A stretch of 64,000 nt of DNA from Molanna angustata (lineage: Eukaryota > Arthropoda > Insecta > Trichoptera > Molannidae). The notes beneath the pieces were generated by a model that worked only from the letters and a program-made list of their open reading frames with translations, searched no databases and had not been told where the DNA came from. Shown one piece after another: positions 44,636 to 55,149 of this stretch (its first letter is position 1; the number at the start of each line of letters is the position of its first letter). Both the position numbers and the translations under genes were made by a program. The stretch spans positions 8,616,299 through 8,680,298 of the forward strand of contig OY754978.1 of NCBI GenBank assembly GCA_963576475.1. The letters run 5' to 3'.

Positions 44636-45437
44636 CTTCTTCTTCGTTTCCTCAATGCTAAGGGTCGCGATCTATGGGGCCGCTAATGGACAGAACTAAT
44701 GGCCTCCAGTCCTGTCTGCCCTCCGCAGCTCGCACGGCAGAATAAAGGTCGTTTCCGGTCATCTCCTTAATTTGGTCACACCATTGCGCAGGAGATCTGC
44801 CTCTACTTTTTTTGCCTTATACTCTCCTGGCGATGTGACCAAAGAAACTCAATACCCGGTGGCTGCATACTGTAGACAATGTTTCATTTATTTTGAGCTC
44901 TTTAAGGACGGAGTCATTCGTTTTCTTGCAGTCCACGAAGTCCTCAGCATGCGACGCCAACACCACATTTCAAATGCGTCAATCCTGTCACGATCACGGG
45001 ACTTTATTGTCCAGGTTTCGGCTGAATATAGGAATATTGGGAAGATGAGAGTTTTGATGATTTTAATTTTGGTGGAGTTGGAAATATCTCGATCTTTCCA
45101 GATCTTGTTCAGACGTGTTAAAGCATTTTTAGCCATGGCTATTCGTCTTTTTATTTCCTTCTCACACCCACCCTCAGCACTGATTTGAGAACCAATGTAG
45201 GTATACAAAGTCCTTAACAGTTTCCAGACCTTGTAGTCTTCCCGAAAGCTGTGGGAGATTTGCCCTGTCAATAATCATGTCAATGTCAATAATCATGAGT
45301 TTGGTTTTGCTTCTATTTATTTCCAACCCATACTTTCGGCTTTCTCTCTCCACCCGTTCGATCAGTTCTGTCATGTCTGCTTCATTTTCTGTCAGTAGTG
45401 TGGTGTCATCTGCAAATCGAAGGTTGCTTATTATTTG
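44636..45437 (-). mobile_element. 5'-truncated RTE-like LINE with 9-bp TSD
   Basis: ACTTATTTT lies at 44627-44635 and 45438-45446. The 3' side carries TTC units (GAA tail). The 5' edge lies just above the catalytic FADD motif. Confidence 0.85.
44640..45436 (-). pseudogene. RTE-like RT palm-to-C-terminus, frameshifted
   Basis: From about 45425 the frame reads LRFADDTTLLTENEADM, MTELIERVERESRKYGLEIN and RSKTKLMI. After a frameshift near 45190 it continues YTYIGSQISAEGGCEKEIKR, TLIFPIFLYSAETWTIKSRD and IDAFEMWCWRRMLRTSWTAR. The catalytic DD and the C-terminal linker are thus visible. Endonuclease and RT fingers are absent. Confidence 0.85.
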
Positions 45438-45564
45438 ACTTATTTTATTGGTTGATTTAAATCAGATTGTATCCTAGTATTACAATTGGTTTGTGCACAG
45501 GTGATGTCACCCGCATTCTTTCGCTTGGCGAGGTCTACCTACGTATAGTATTTTTTCGCCCCGT

Positions 45565-45825
45565 AACCTTGTAGGGTAAGAAACACTAGATCACGTGTTC
45601 TTTGAATGTCCGATGCACTACGAATATGACATATATACCAACTTAAAAGTCCCTCTACCAGTAAACATGTCGCATCTCTTATCACTTAACTCTCTTACTA
45701 TTTATTCCGCAATATCTAAATTTATCTTAATCAATTGGTATGAATCTGTAAGTCGTTATATTCACTTATTTATTTTTTATTTTTTCCGTTATTTGGCACA
45801 AATCACTTTTCTAAGGGTGGGTTGA
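45565..45825 (+). pseudogene. LINE C-terminal fragment with ETLDHVFFECP motif
   Basis: The frame ETLDHVFFECPMHYEYD continues to SLNSLTIYSAISKFILINWY. An E-L-HV-F-CP motif is typical of the C-terminal zinc-binding region of R1/jockey-type ORF2 proteins. It is a short, 5'-truncated piece. Confidence 0.6.
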
Positions 45826-46369
45826 TTAATATTAAAAATAAAAAACTTGTAGGGTAAACAAAGGGTGATTGAATTTTTTTACTATTTTTTTGCAGTCCTC
45901 GCAAAAGATACATCACTAAAAAAATCATGTTTCACTAAAATAAATGTGTTTTTTTAATATTTTGGCAGATCAATAAATATTTTTGATACGATTAATAAAA
46001 ATTTTCTTATAAGAAAAAAATTCACTTATTATAAATTTTATAATGGAGTTAAAATACCTGATACAGACATATTGGTAATTTGAATTCTCTTTCATTGTAA
46101 TATGTACGAATTTTGTGAAGTGTAAATTTCACAGAAACTCATAAATACACAATGTAGATAATCCAGCATCATCCGGAAGAGCTTATCTGCAGAGATGTTA
46201 AAGGATATGAAAATTGTTAGAATGTATTAATTATACTTTTATACCAGCTTAGCCCCACAGTCAAACGCCATTCACACAGAAACACCATTAAATATTTACA
46301 TCGTCGGTTTCACCGTGTTACTGTTTAGGGTCGAAGTTTGACATATCAAATGGAAAAAAGGCATTATTG

Positions 46370-46455
46370 GTGAGCGTTGCGCAAGCGCTTAAAGTGATCA
46401 CGTACACAATCCTATGACAAGTCGTAGGCCATTAAGGTGCCTATAGGGCTACTCA
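46370..46455 (+). repeat. Dispersed repeat family C fragment
   Basis: GAGCGTTGCGCAAGCGCTTA, AAGTGATCACGTACAC and GGTGCCTATAGGGCT match the right third of family C at 26095-26190. Confidence 0.7.
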
Positions 46456-46670
46456 TGATACGATCTTAATACGTTCTTATCTTGTCAAAAAAATGTGTGG
46501 ATCAGTCGGTACTCGATCATAATTTAATCTTAATCTACATTCAATTATAAAATAAAACAATGTCTAATATTTATTTATTTTTATTTATTTTTGTGTAAGT
46601 TAATACGAATAATTAATCAATTTAAAAGTAAAAGATTTATCAAGTCTGAATCTAATCTCAATATCAGATG

Positions 46671-46829
46671 GGTCGATGGCAGAGCGGTTAGCGCGTTGGG
46701 CTAATAATCCAGTGGTCGCGAGTTCGAATCCTGCCTTGACCGATATCGTTCACCTATTGCACAAGCATTTATGCTTATTTTAGAAAATGTAGGAAGATGT
46801 ATATGTACTTGTTTAATAAGGACAAAAAG
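46671..46829 (+). mobile_element. SINE1 copy with tRNA-Ile-like anticodon loop
   Basis: A box GATGGCAGAGCGGTTAGCGC, anticodon loop CTAATAA, B box GAGTTCGAATCC, then the SINE1 body and tail. The loop and the GGTCGCG-GTTCGA arm resemble insect tRNA-Ile(AAT). It is followed by a 37-bp tandem repeat. Confidence 0.85.
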
Positions 46830-46996
46830 ATCAAAGTTACATTCAATCACAAAAAGATCAAAGTTAATCAAACTTACATTCAATCACAAAAAGATCAAAG
46901 TTAATCAAAGATACATTCAATCACAAAAAGATCAAAGTTAATCAAAGTTACATTCAATCACAAAAAGATCAAAGTTAATCAAAGTTACATTCATTT
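46829..46996 (+). repeat. About 37-bp tandem repeat, left block
   Basis: Units of TTACATTCAATCACAAAAAG plus ATCAAAGTTAATCAAAG repeat four to five times. The array is split by the palindromic element at 47037-47436 and continues to about 47500. Diverged single units (TCTACATTCAATCATGAAAAG) persist to 47740. Confidence 0.9.
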
Positions 46997-47036
46997 AATG
47001 ATTCGGCGGATATTTTGTGGTAGTTAATATAAACCA

Positions 47037-47436
47037 TTTTTGAATTATTAATTAGCTATAAACCACTGGTTTTTTGAGTCACTTCGCGACATGTTTCGGA
47101 AGCGCTGTCCTTCCATCGACTGGCGTGTCTACGAAACGCTCGAAATACATAAACACATAAATTCCGGTATAAAACTTATAAATAACCATACCTTTCATAA
47201 CACCTCTCCAATACTTAATATATTTCCCATCAAAAACGAAAACACTTCACAATTCTCCCCTCCCCCCACTAACCCAACCAACCCTCAACCGCCACCCCCC
47301 TCGCTTCACAGACAGATACACACAAATTCAACATGTTAGTCTCGACACGCCGGTCGATGGAAGGACAGCGCTTCCGAAACATGTCGCGAAGTGACTCAAA
47401 AAACAAGTGGTTTATAGCTAATTAATAATTCAAAAA
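47037..47436 (+). mobile_element. Palindromic Penelope-like remnant
   Basis: About 92-bp inverted ends (47037-47132 and 47341-47436, roughly two mismatches) enclose a 200-bp centre. On the right arm GATGGAAGGACAGCGCTTCC and CGAAACATGTCGCG show a hammerhead-like layout (GATGGA, stem II, GAAAC), followed by ACAAGTGGTTTA, as in the element at 13629-13832. The centre encodes VYETLEIHKHINSGIKLIN and THFHNTSPILN-like text, resembling the end of Penelope GIY-YIG proteins (E-leI-kh---iN). Family assignment is inference. It sits inside the 37-bp repeats. Confidence 0.6.
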
Positions 47437-47500
47437 GTTACATTCAATCACAAAAAGATCAAAGTTAATCAAAGTTACATTCAATCACAAAAAGATCAAA
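47437..47500 (+). repeat. About 37-bp tandem repeat, right block
   Basis: The array resumes with TTACATTCAATCACAAAAAG after the palindromic element, two units. Confidence 0.85.
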
Positions 47501-48400
47501 GTGAAGTATGAAATTGACATTAATTTTTGTAAATAAAATAACATAGGTAACTAATTAATTTTTAAATAAAAGATTTCTAATCTTAATCTACATTCAATCA
47601 TGAAAAGTTCATAGTTAAGTAAAATTGGCATTAATTTTTGTAAATAAAGTAACAATTATTTAATTAATTTTAAAATAAAAAACTTTTATAGTCTGAATCT
47701 AATATTAATCTTCATTCAATCATAAAAAGATCAATGTTAAGTATGATGTTTACTTAAATTTTTATACAGATGAATACAATTAATCAATAAATTTTGAACT
47801 AAAAGATTTCTATAGTCTGAATCACATCTTTTAAATACTTCATTAGCCCTGCTGATTGTAATACATATTACAACTTATTAATTGATTTGCTGATTCACGG
47901 CACATACTGTCTTTTACATACTTACAAATGTAAGAAAAGCACATATTGATATAATATAATCATAGGATAAAGAAATAAAATAATTAAACACTTGGTAAAA
48001 ACATTATGTAACCCATTATGATTTTTCACACATTTATTGATATAATCTATGACCGGCCAATAACTTAGCATAGATGGCTAATAACTGCGCCAACGTGGCC
48101 AATAACTATGACACTCGCTGTTTTACCCTAAAAAGTGTTGTGGAAATTTTCTCCTCTAATATATCGCAATATTTTTCAAATAAATGTCTTCTCAATTGAA
48201 TAATCTAATTTAAATACGAAAAAAAATATTAATGCTCAAAGTCAAAATTTTGGCTTAACCGGCCATACCCGTCACCCTACCTACACAATAAAACAAAAAA
48301 AAAATCAACACTAAAATAACATAATATCTGAATTAAAAAAAAAAATAATAACTTGATAAGAGTGAGTGAGAAAAATGAGTTTTTATTTATTAATCATTTA

Positions 48401-48538
48401 GGGTCGTATTACAAGACTTTTTTGAGAAAAATATAAGAAAAAGGTAAGGTCTCGTATTGCAAGAATACTGCTATCGGGACCTCAACTTATTCTTACATTA
48501 TTCTTAAATTACCCAAGTAATAGGACCCTTAGGTATCA
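48401..48538. mobile_element. Tourist/PIF-Harbinger-like MITE, 138 bp, TTA TSD
   Basis: The ends GGGTCGTATTAC and GTAATAGGACCC are inverted with one mismatch, flanked by TTA at 48398-48400 and 48539-48541. Inner parts (GAGAAAAATATAAGAA / TTATTCTTACATTATTCTTA) also pair loosely. A 3-bp TTA/TAA duplication with GGG-starting ends is the known pattern of Harbinger MITEs. Confidence 0.75.
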
Positions 48539-49239
48539 TAAATAGTTTGATGTTCGAAAACGAAAAAAATATTGTAATTTTAAAATGTGTTTCATTTTAC
48601 ATATAAATTAAAATTAATGCTAGTCTTTCACACATTAATTCTTGTCCATTATCACCCGTATTTCTGAGAGTTTCTAAGTATTCGAGGTCAGAATGTGTGC
48701 GCTATTAATTACAGAATACATATTTCTTCCTAGTCGCTTTCTCGGAATTCTTTTTTCTGTTATTTATACTGTAATCAAAGAAGGAGATGTAAGAGAAGGA
48801 AAGTTTCGCGATAGCCTTTTCCCAATGTTTTCTCACAAGTTATTATAGTCAGTTAATGTTGAGAAAAGTATTTCTATAACAGTTCTCGCTCGTTAAATGT
48901 TATGATAATATTGATGTCTGCTATAGAAAAATGACCTCATAGACTTTTGATAAAACTAACGTGGCTAACATTGCACATGTAATAACAACAAAAATATTAT
49001 AATTATTATTTGTCGACGGGCAATAATTGTTGAAATTCTATGATATCAAATGATAATGTTAGCAATTTATATTATAAGTGAAACTGTCTTTCAAATATTC
49101 TTTCAAAGATCGCCTCTGTGTCCATTGTTAATGATTGTCGTACTTTGATGTTTGATATACCGACAATGATCAATGCTATTTTTTAAACCATCTGTTTCTC
49201 TATTTGGGGTAGGCAAAGAGAACCGAATGCCCTATTATT

Positions 49240-49470
49240 TATTTATAATCTTTATGTACATCAAGTGCACGAAGTCGTGTTTATTTTGATGGAGATTTAA
49301 GAGACAGACCCTCTGGCTTGCCCTTATATATCCCCACCAACGGCGGACCAACCAGTTCTCATTCAGCATTCTCTCGGGCCACTCCCACTAATAAACATCA
49401 TGTAACCGAACACCAGCAGTTTTCATATCGTTCCACTATAGGTACCGACCTTCACATCCACAGTGAAGTC
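49240..49470 (+). other. LTR-like or promoter-like segment
   Basis: A GC-richer block contains CCTTATATATCCCCACC (TATA-like). About 35 bases on lie TTCTCATTCAGCATTC (Inr-like) and then CTAATAAACATCATG (possible polyadenylation signal). The order suggests an old LTR. No ends or duplication could be set. Confidence 0.3.
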
Positions 49471-49659
49471 TCAAAAGTTGATTCGGTATAGTAGCAAATA
49501 TTAAGTGCTTTAGAAAAAATAAACAATGATACAATTAATACTGATCATAGCAATGAGAAATGTAAGGAAGGAACTGAAGGTTGTACTATTTGAAGAAACT
49601 ATTTGAACAAAAAGGTTTTAAATTTTTCTTTGAATCGATTGAGAACTTCTTATCAGTTT

Positions 49660-50270
49660 CAATCCTAGGATTGGTTTGTAACAGATACGGCTGCCTCTCT
49701 TCTGCTCCACTCCGACCTGTCCTCTGTCAGCCTCTTCATCTCCACGTAGCTAATACAGCACATGTCGTTGATCACCTGGTCCATGTAACTGTTTCTTGGT
49801 CGGCCTCTATAGTTGCTGCCCTCTACCATTCCCTCCGCGATGGTAATGAGCAGACCCGGGTGCCTCATGTTATGGCCAATCCAGTTGGATCGTCATTGGG
49901 CGATTCTTTTGAGGAGTTGCCTTGTTTCCCCGGCTCTGCTCAGCACCTCACAATTTTGGATGTGGTCCGACCAGTTTATCTTCAACATGCGTCTGTAGCA
50001 CCACATCTCGAATGCAGACAGGCGTTCTTTTTCCCTCTGGCCTACGGTCCATGTTTCACAGCCATACAGCAAGACACTCTAGACAAAGGTCTTAATGAGG
50101 TTTTTCCTTATTCTTAGGTCGATATTGGTAGATTCGATAATTTTAATTTTTTTATTATATGCTATCTTAGCCTGTAGGATCCTGCCGAAAATTTCTGAAT
50201 TTGAACGCCCATCTTGCGATATACGGCTGCCCAGGTAGATGAATTCCTTTATTGAGATGACGGGTAGACG
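49660..50270 (-). pseudogene. RTE-like RT C-terminal fragment, frameshifted
   Basis: On the minus strand: EFIYLGSRISQDGRSNSEIF near 50245, then KIAYNKKIKIIESTNIDLRI, FVWSVLLYGCETWTVGQRE, SAFEMWCYRRMLKINWSDHI and, from 49868, MRHPGLLITIAEGMVEGS, NYRGRPRNSYMDQVIND. The order is the standard RTE linker-to-C-terminus. One stop lies near 49870. No catalytic motif. Confidence 0.8.
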
Positions 50271-50312
50271 AATTCCGATTGAGATAACGTAACTTTATTG
50301 CATAATACATTC

Positions 50313-50522
50313 CTAGTCTAGCCATATCTTTATATTCTGACATATTTTTTTTGCCACATTCACATCCATGCATCGCGTTAAACATGCTCTCCTATTATTC
50401 TTATCTCGTATATCTTCTCTTTGAAAATCCCATTTACATGATCTTGTCATCTTTTTACCGGCCGACCTCACCATCTCATTAAATTTTTTTTCAGTCTTGT
50501 ATACGTTGACACATTGACACAA
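50313..50522 (-). pseudogene. RTE type 2 fragment
   Basis: DKNNRRACLTRCMDVNVAKK and ICQNIKIW match NNRRTCIRRCMNVDEAMNVCQDRKMW of the copy at 10320-10934, diverged. It is about 50 residues of the extreme C-terminus. Confidence 0.75.
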
Positions 50523-50554
50523 TTACCCCCAAAGCTTAAAAAAATGGATTCCTG

Positions 50555-51040
50555 ATGAGTGTATGCAAACCATTTACTCAAGTGAAAACATCAGGCTTAC
50601 TATATTACACAATTGTCAGAAGGCTATTGGAACAATCGTCAGAAATCTGGAATCCACACTCAAATATTTATATTAACACTATAATAGAAAGAATTCCACA
50701 CATATTTTTGAGACTCACGATGTACAAATTTGGTAATAACTACAAAAATGAATTGGAGACTTTACAGACAAGATGAATCACCTCAGACTCAATGTACCTT
50801 TATGATCCAATATTGAATGTACAGACCTTCTGAAAATTATTAACTTCAACATGCCAAACAGACAAACAGGACACACTTCAAAGTTCTTTTTAGACAAAAA
50901 ACCATATGAATGCCGCTCAGAATTCGCCATTTTACCGATGCCTTACCACATATAATCAATTTGAAAGGATCAACTTCGTGGACATATTCTGTATGTCCAG
51001 AACTCTTTTCAGGACCTACATTAGATAGGAATAATCATTG
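50555..51040 (+). pseudogene. Jockey-like LINE RT fragment
   Basis: LLYYTIVRRLLEQSSEIWNP and HSNIYINTIIERIPHIFLRL match the thumb region (LY-tlVRp-LEyaS-vWNPh...I-rIE-iQ-kFlRf). The coding text continues in shifted frames to a CRNSPF-like end near 50940. It is 5'-truncated and broken by frameshifts. Confidence 0.75.
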
Positions 51041-51454
51041 TTTTGTTACCAGCAGTGAGTAAATGTAACATGAAATAAAGGTGGGCTGATTACGTTACAT
51101 TTATTTTCTCAATTTAGGCATAAATCTTCATCTGCTGCTTAACATGACATTTAAATGAGCTAACATGAAGTTGCACTAACTAGGTCTTTAATTGAATTCC
51201 CTTTCAGTCGAAAACAGAATATGTCTATTCAGAATATATTTTGCGATGTTGCGATTTTGTTGCGATGGTTATGAATAAAGCAAAAATGTGCATTAGGAAA
51301 AGACAGACATAAAAATATTTGGTTCATGTTGCCTTCTTCAAATAGGAAACTTGCGTCATGATAAGTATACCTTTGTTGAAGATAAAAATAGTAAATTTAC
51401 CATGAAATAAATGACAGACATTAAAAAAATAATTCTCATAGCGCATATTTGGAT

Positions 51455-51530
51455 GGGTGGATGGCAGAGCGGTTAGCGCGCTGGGTTAGTAATCCAGTGG
51501 TCGCGAGTTCGAATCATATTCATTTTAATT
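51455..51530 (+). mobile_element. SINE1 head joined directly to its tail
   Basis: The A box (GATGGCAGAGCGGTTAGCGC), the TTAGTAA loop and the B box GAGTTCGAATC are complete, but the body is missing. After the B box the text jumps to CATATTCATTTTAATT, the last bases of SINE1. It is an internal deletion product. Confidence 0.8.
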
Positions 51531-51734
51531 AAAAAAAAAATATATATACAAATGTCGCACATTTTTGGCTATTTTTTGAGAAGGGTAATAACAGCCCATG
51601 TATTTACCTTGAAAATATCTATTATTTGGGGAAAATGTCAAAATCACTTCATTCTCAGAGCTATACATTATCAATGCTAAATAACACTCGTTCTCAAATA
51701 TCGAGACGCGGGAAAATGAACCTCACTTTAACCT

Positions 51735-51895
51735 GACTCTGCTCAATACCATATCGATTTGAATGTGGTCTGACCAATGGATCCTAGCACCACATTTCAA
51801 AGGCATCCAGACGTTTCGCTGCCATACAGCAGCATACTCCAGGCAAGAGTTTTAATAAAATTCTCCCTAATTTTATAAGGATCTCCCTAATTTTA
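51735..51895 (-). repeat. RTE-like fragment related to 49660-50270
   Basis: TGAATGTGGTCTGACCAATG, TAGCACCACATTTCAAAGGC and TGCCATACAGCAGCATACTC match the + strand text at 49955-50085. Coding content is decayed. Confidence 0.65.
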
Positions 51896-52570
51896 CAAGG
51901 TGCCCAGGACCAGAACAGAATTCGCACATAAGTACTTCTTATTTTTGGCACCCAGGCTGTTTAATACCGTTCAAGATAAAACGTTTAGCCTGAAGCAAAT
52001 GATTGGTAATCTTGCACTTAAAGGATTGTTGACGGACTGGTTGCTAAAAATGGGAATAAAGAATAATTTAAAAGTTACTTACCTATATGTCCCTACCTAG
52101 TATACAAATGAACATGGTATGTGTGTGTGAAGTGTGTGTGCATATGTGTATGTGCCAAACAGGCGTAACTACATATGTCTGATATTGTTTTATTTTTACT
52201 TTGTTGTTTGATATGTTTTTGTTTTTTTTTTCATTGTATATAAAACTCATACTGTCACCAAAAAAATGTATGAAATAAAATGAAATGTTGTTTAAAGGTG
52301 TATTAATTTGATTGAGAAATATTCCACCTCGGTACAGGCTAAGCTTAGTGAGGTGTATATGTATATTATGTCCAATTCTGATTCATTTATATCGGGCAAC
52401 CGTGGATAAAAGAATTTTATCCAAGCGGTGTGACGTAATCCCGTATAAATGCAGTCAACTTTTTGACATTTCTCATATATACTAAAATTCCGTATAAAAT
52501 TTTTAGTCGAATCTGAATAGGGCCTAATATGAAAACAAAATGACATTGTTAATTATGATAAATATATAAA
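51895..52570 (+). mobile_element. LINE family E 3' end, single stem-loop copy
   Basis: The coding end (PRTRTEFAHKYFLFLAPRLF, NTVQDKTFSLKQMIGN, LALKGLLTDWLLKMGI; 51900-52100) is followed by a TG-rich UTR, one 90-bp-type segment with the stem-loop (52324-52356), a MITE-like insert (52369-52524) and the E-type terminus AAAATGACATTGTTAATTAT. It gives the un-expanded state of the array at 14008-16077. Confidence 0.8.
52369..52524. mobile_element. MITE-like insert with short inverted ends
   Basis: TGTCCAATTCTGATTC at the left and GAATCTGAATAGGGCC at the right are inverted with about four mismatches in 16. The LINE E text resumes on the right side. TTA and TAA flanks hint at a Harbinger-type TSD but do not match exactly. 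Confidence 0.55.
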
Positions 52571-53039
52571 TATAATAAATGTTTGGAGATTCAAAAAGCA
52601 TAGATTTTTTGTCGAAGGGAACTGTTGTCTGTTAAACTCTACAAGTATTTTTGTTTATTATTCAAACAAATGATATTAACGTTACATTGGATATTCAACC
52701 CATAGTTTTAGAATGAGTGTCACGTTGGTAGGACGTAGAAGATAAAGCTCATACAATGCCTTTTCCTTTAGTACGGTAGGAAACGGTCGTAGTAAAATAC
52801 ATGATGAAGCACACCATTCTGCCAAATGTCTGGAATATTATTGTTACCAAACACAACAACTAGGCTCAATATATACTCAATGTATAGGCTATAGACCCGT
52901 TTTCGAGATCGAATTTCTCCCTTAGTATTATTTTTGTATTATGATAGAATAAACGTTATGATTTTTACACCTTTCTTGCACGAAACATCTTACATATGTC
53001 TTTATATTAGTCAATATTTTTTTACATCTAGATAAACTT

Positions 53040-53440
53040 CTTATTTTTCTTTTTCTCAGCCATCTCTCGACTGCTGGATGTAGGCCTCATTCAACTTATT
53101 CTATCCTTCTCTATCTCGAGAGTCCTTGCACCATTTCTTTCCCGCAACTGTAACTATGTCGTCAGCACATCTATTTCGGGGTCGAATTACTCCGTCTTCC
53201 CATGACCTCCGTTTTAGAATACTTCTTGCCTTGCCACATGACCTGCCCACTGCCATTTGAGACTGGCAATATGGTCTATAATGTCAAGAATCTTGGTACG
53301 GTGTCTAATGTCATCATTCAGTATTTTGTCCTTAAGACTTATCCCCAATTTCTATAGACCTTGTGTGTGCATTTTAGTTTATGTATGATGGCGACAGTCA
53401 GAGTCATGGTTTCTAAACCATTTGTAATTACAGGGAGAAC
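53040..53440 (-). repeat. Decayed RTE-like LINE fragment
   Basis: GCCATCTCTCGACTGCTGGA, TGCCACATGACCTGCCCACT, TTTGAGACTGGCAATATGG and TCTAAACCATTTGTAATTAC are, on the minus strand, traces of the RTE C-terminal text seen at 11125-11640 (WAGH, and the PV-TYG-ETM block). No frame is left open. Confidence 0.65.
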
Positions 53441-53669
53441 GCGTGGGTATTTTACGACATTTAGGAACGTGGTCGAAGTATTCAAAAGCTGTCCAAATTA
53501 CGAATTATTTTTGGGACTTTTCCAATTTGGTTTTCCTTTCCCAGTTTTATTTTATGCCCTAGGTAGATGTATTCCTTCTCATTTTCAATATTTTTATTCC
53601 AAGTTTTATGTCTGTGTCAGAGCGGCTCATTATTTTAGCCGATAAACTTTTGTATGTTATTTATTTCGG

Positions 53670-53785
53670 AAATGGACCGAATGAAAGCGCGTTGAGGACC
53701 TGTTCTGCACCGCAAAGGACAGGGATAGTATCTCCCAAGTGATCGTCAATGTCGGGGAGACACAAGATACACGAAGAAGAATAGT
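53670..53785 (+). repeat. RTE-like type 1 3' end fragment
   Basis: GAGGACCTGTTCTGCACCGC, AAAGGACAGGGATAGTATCT and GTGATCGTCAATGTCGGGGA match 3465-3530, the end of the type 1 copy, and an ACAC-GAAGAAG tail follows. Confidence 0.75.
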
Positions 53786-53829
53786 TTTTTTAATCCTGGT
53801 CGCCTTTTAGTTCTGATACTCTTTAACTA

Positions 53830-54085
53830 AGTAAATAGAGGAACGCCTGACGAAGAATATACAGTGCGGACAGGGATGGAATGAAAGGTCGGGGCCGCTC
53901 AAGAAAGAGATGGCACGATCATGTGAACGATATTCTGAAATGTTAAATCGTGAATAACAGACGAACATGTGCGAGACGATGCATGAATGTGGACGAGGCG
54001 AAGGATGCGTGCCAGGATAGAAAATATGACGTTCGGTTCTCTCTGCCTAACCCGCGAGGTACATGGCGTGATGGTATGTATGTAT
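53830..54085 (+). pseudogene. RTE type 2 C-terminal fragment and tail
   Basis: TGGCACGATCATGTGAACGA, GAATAACAGACGAACATGTG and CGAGACGATGCATGAATGTG follow the RTE type 2 coding end, as at 10320-10600. GGTACATGGCGTGATGG and an ATGT tail end it. It shows the un-amplified form of the stretch that became the satellite. Frame is broken. Confidence 0.8.
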
Positions 54086-54292
54086 GTATCATATCCTAGT
54101 AAAGCAGTTTACGTTCGCATCTGGGTTCAATATTTTTTTTATATCTCTATTTGTATAATAGTGTTCTGTAATCCAACTGTCGCTTTGTCCAAGACAATTT
54201 ATGTAGTTCTCTTAACATATAGACAGTTTTACGTCAAAACGCGGATACTAGGAAGTAGCGTGGTGAACATTTTGTATGCTAGAAACCCCAAC

Positions 54293-54337
54293 GAATTCAT
54301 CCATATATGAGGCTTCGCAGCATATATGGATGAATTC
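54293..54337. other. Perfect 17-bp inverted repeat, 11-nt loop
   Basis: GAATTCATCCATATATG and CATATATGGATGAATTC are exact reverse complements. No adjacent gene is seen. It could be the centre of a fold-back element. Confidence 0.8.
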
Positions 54338-54519
54338 AGAATTCGGCGTAGAACATTTTATGTGTGTGTCTTCGTGCGCTTGATGCATAGAGTCTCAAAT
54401 TTCAGAATACATAGAAAATTTAATTTAAATTTGGTAATCAAAATTTGAATTTTTGTTTTGTGATTTATTTTTTTAAGAGAGAAAATCTCCGTGTGTGACG
54501 AAGTCATACACCAATCGTT

Positions 54520-54723
54520 CGGCTCCAAGTGACTCCGGACTGTGTCGAATCACTCCGAAGCTTAATCACACAAGTAAAAACTGCAAAAGCCATGCTGTTT
54601 AAAAAAAAGTTGGGCAATTCCTGTAAGTACATTCTACGCAATTGTCCTCCCTACTCGTCTAAGAGACTGGATCAATTTCTCAAAGCCACAGTCCATGACC
54701 CGAGCACAATAAAAGATAATTGA
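54520..54723 (+). CDS. Unrecognised short open frame
   Basis: The frame includes CVESLRSLITQVKTAKAMLF, KKKLGNSCKYILRNCPPYSS and KRLDQFLKATVHDPSTIKD, then TGA and, 45 bases later, AAATAAAGCAG as a possible polyadenylation signal. I cannot name it. The basic, helical look and the signal make it a possible C-terminal exon or element fragment; chance is also possible. Confidence 0.25.
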   Translation, partial: RLQVTPDCVESLRSLITQVKTAKAMLFKKKLGNSCKYILRNCPPYSSKRLDQFLKATVHDPSTIKDN

Positions 54724-55149
54724 AGCTGATAACTTTTTCACTTATAATTAACGTTTTGAAATAAAGCAGTTTTGTAATTAACTTGAGTATAGTCTACGCA
54801 AAGTTGTACACTCGACAATATAATAAATTTTTAAAAGTACACTAACATTGAGCCATTTCTCTCCGAGTACCAAGATAGTGTAGAATATTATACTATATTT
54901 TGAGGATTCCTCTGATTTGTGTAATAATTAGATTTGTATAACGCAAATTGAATTATCAATATTATATTAAATTATTGTAATGTATTCAGCCAAGCTAAAA
55001 CATCGTTCAGTCAATATGAATAAGATATATCTTACTGAATAAAAATCTCGTGTCGCAATGTTCGTACACGCAAATCTCCGACATTGCTCAACCGATTTCA
55101 ATGATTTTTTTTTAAATTATGGTTGTTTCCAGATTGAAAGATAGGATAG

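Noticed and set aside
49581..50117. A 178-residue plus-strand open frame
   Set aside because: It is antisense to RTE C-terminal text on the minus strand (SVLLYGCETWTVG and others).
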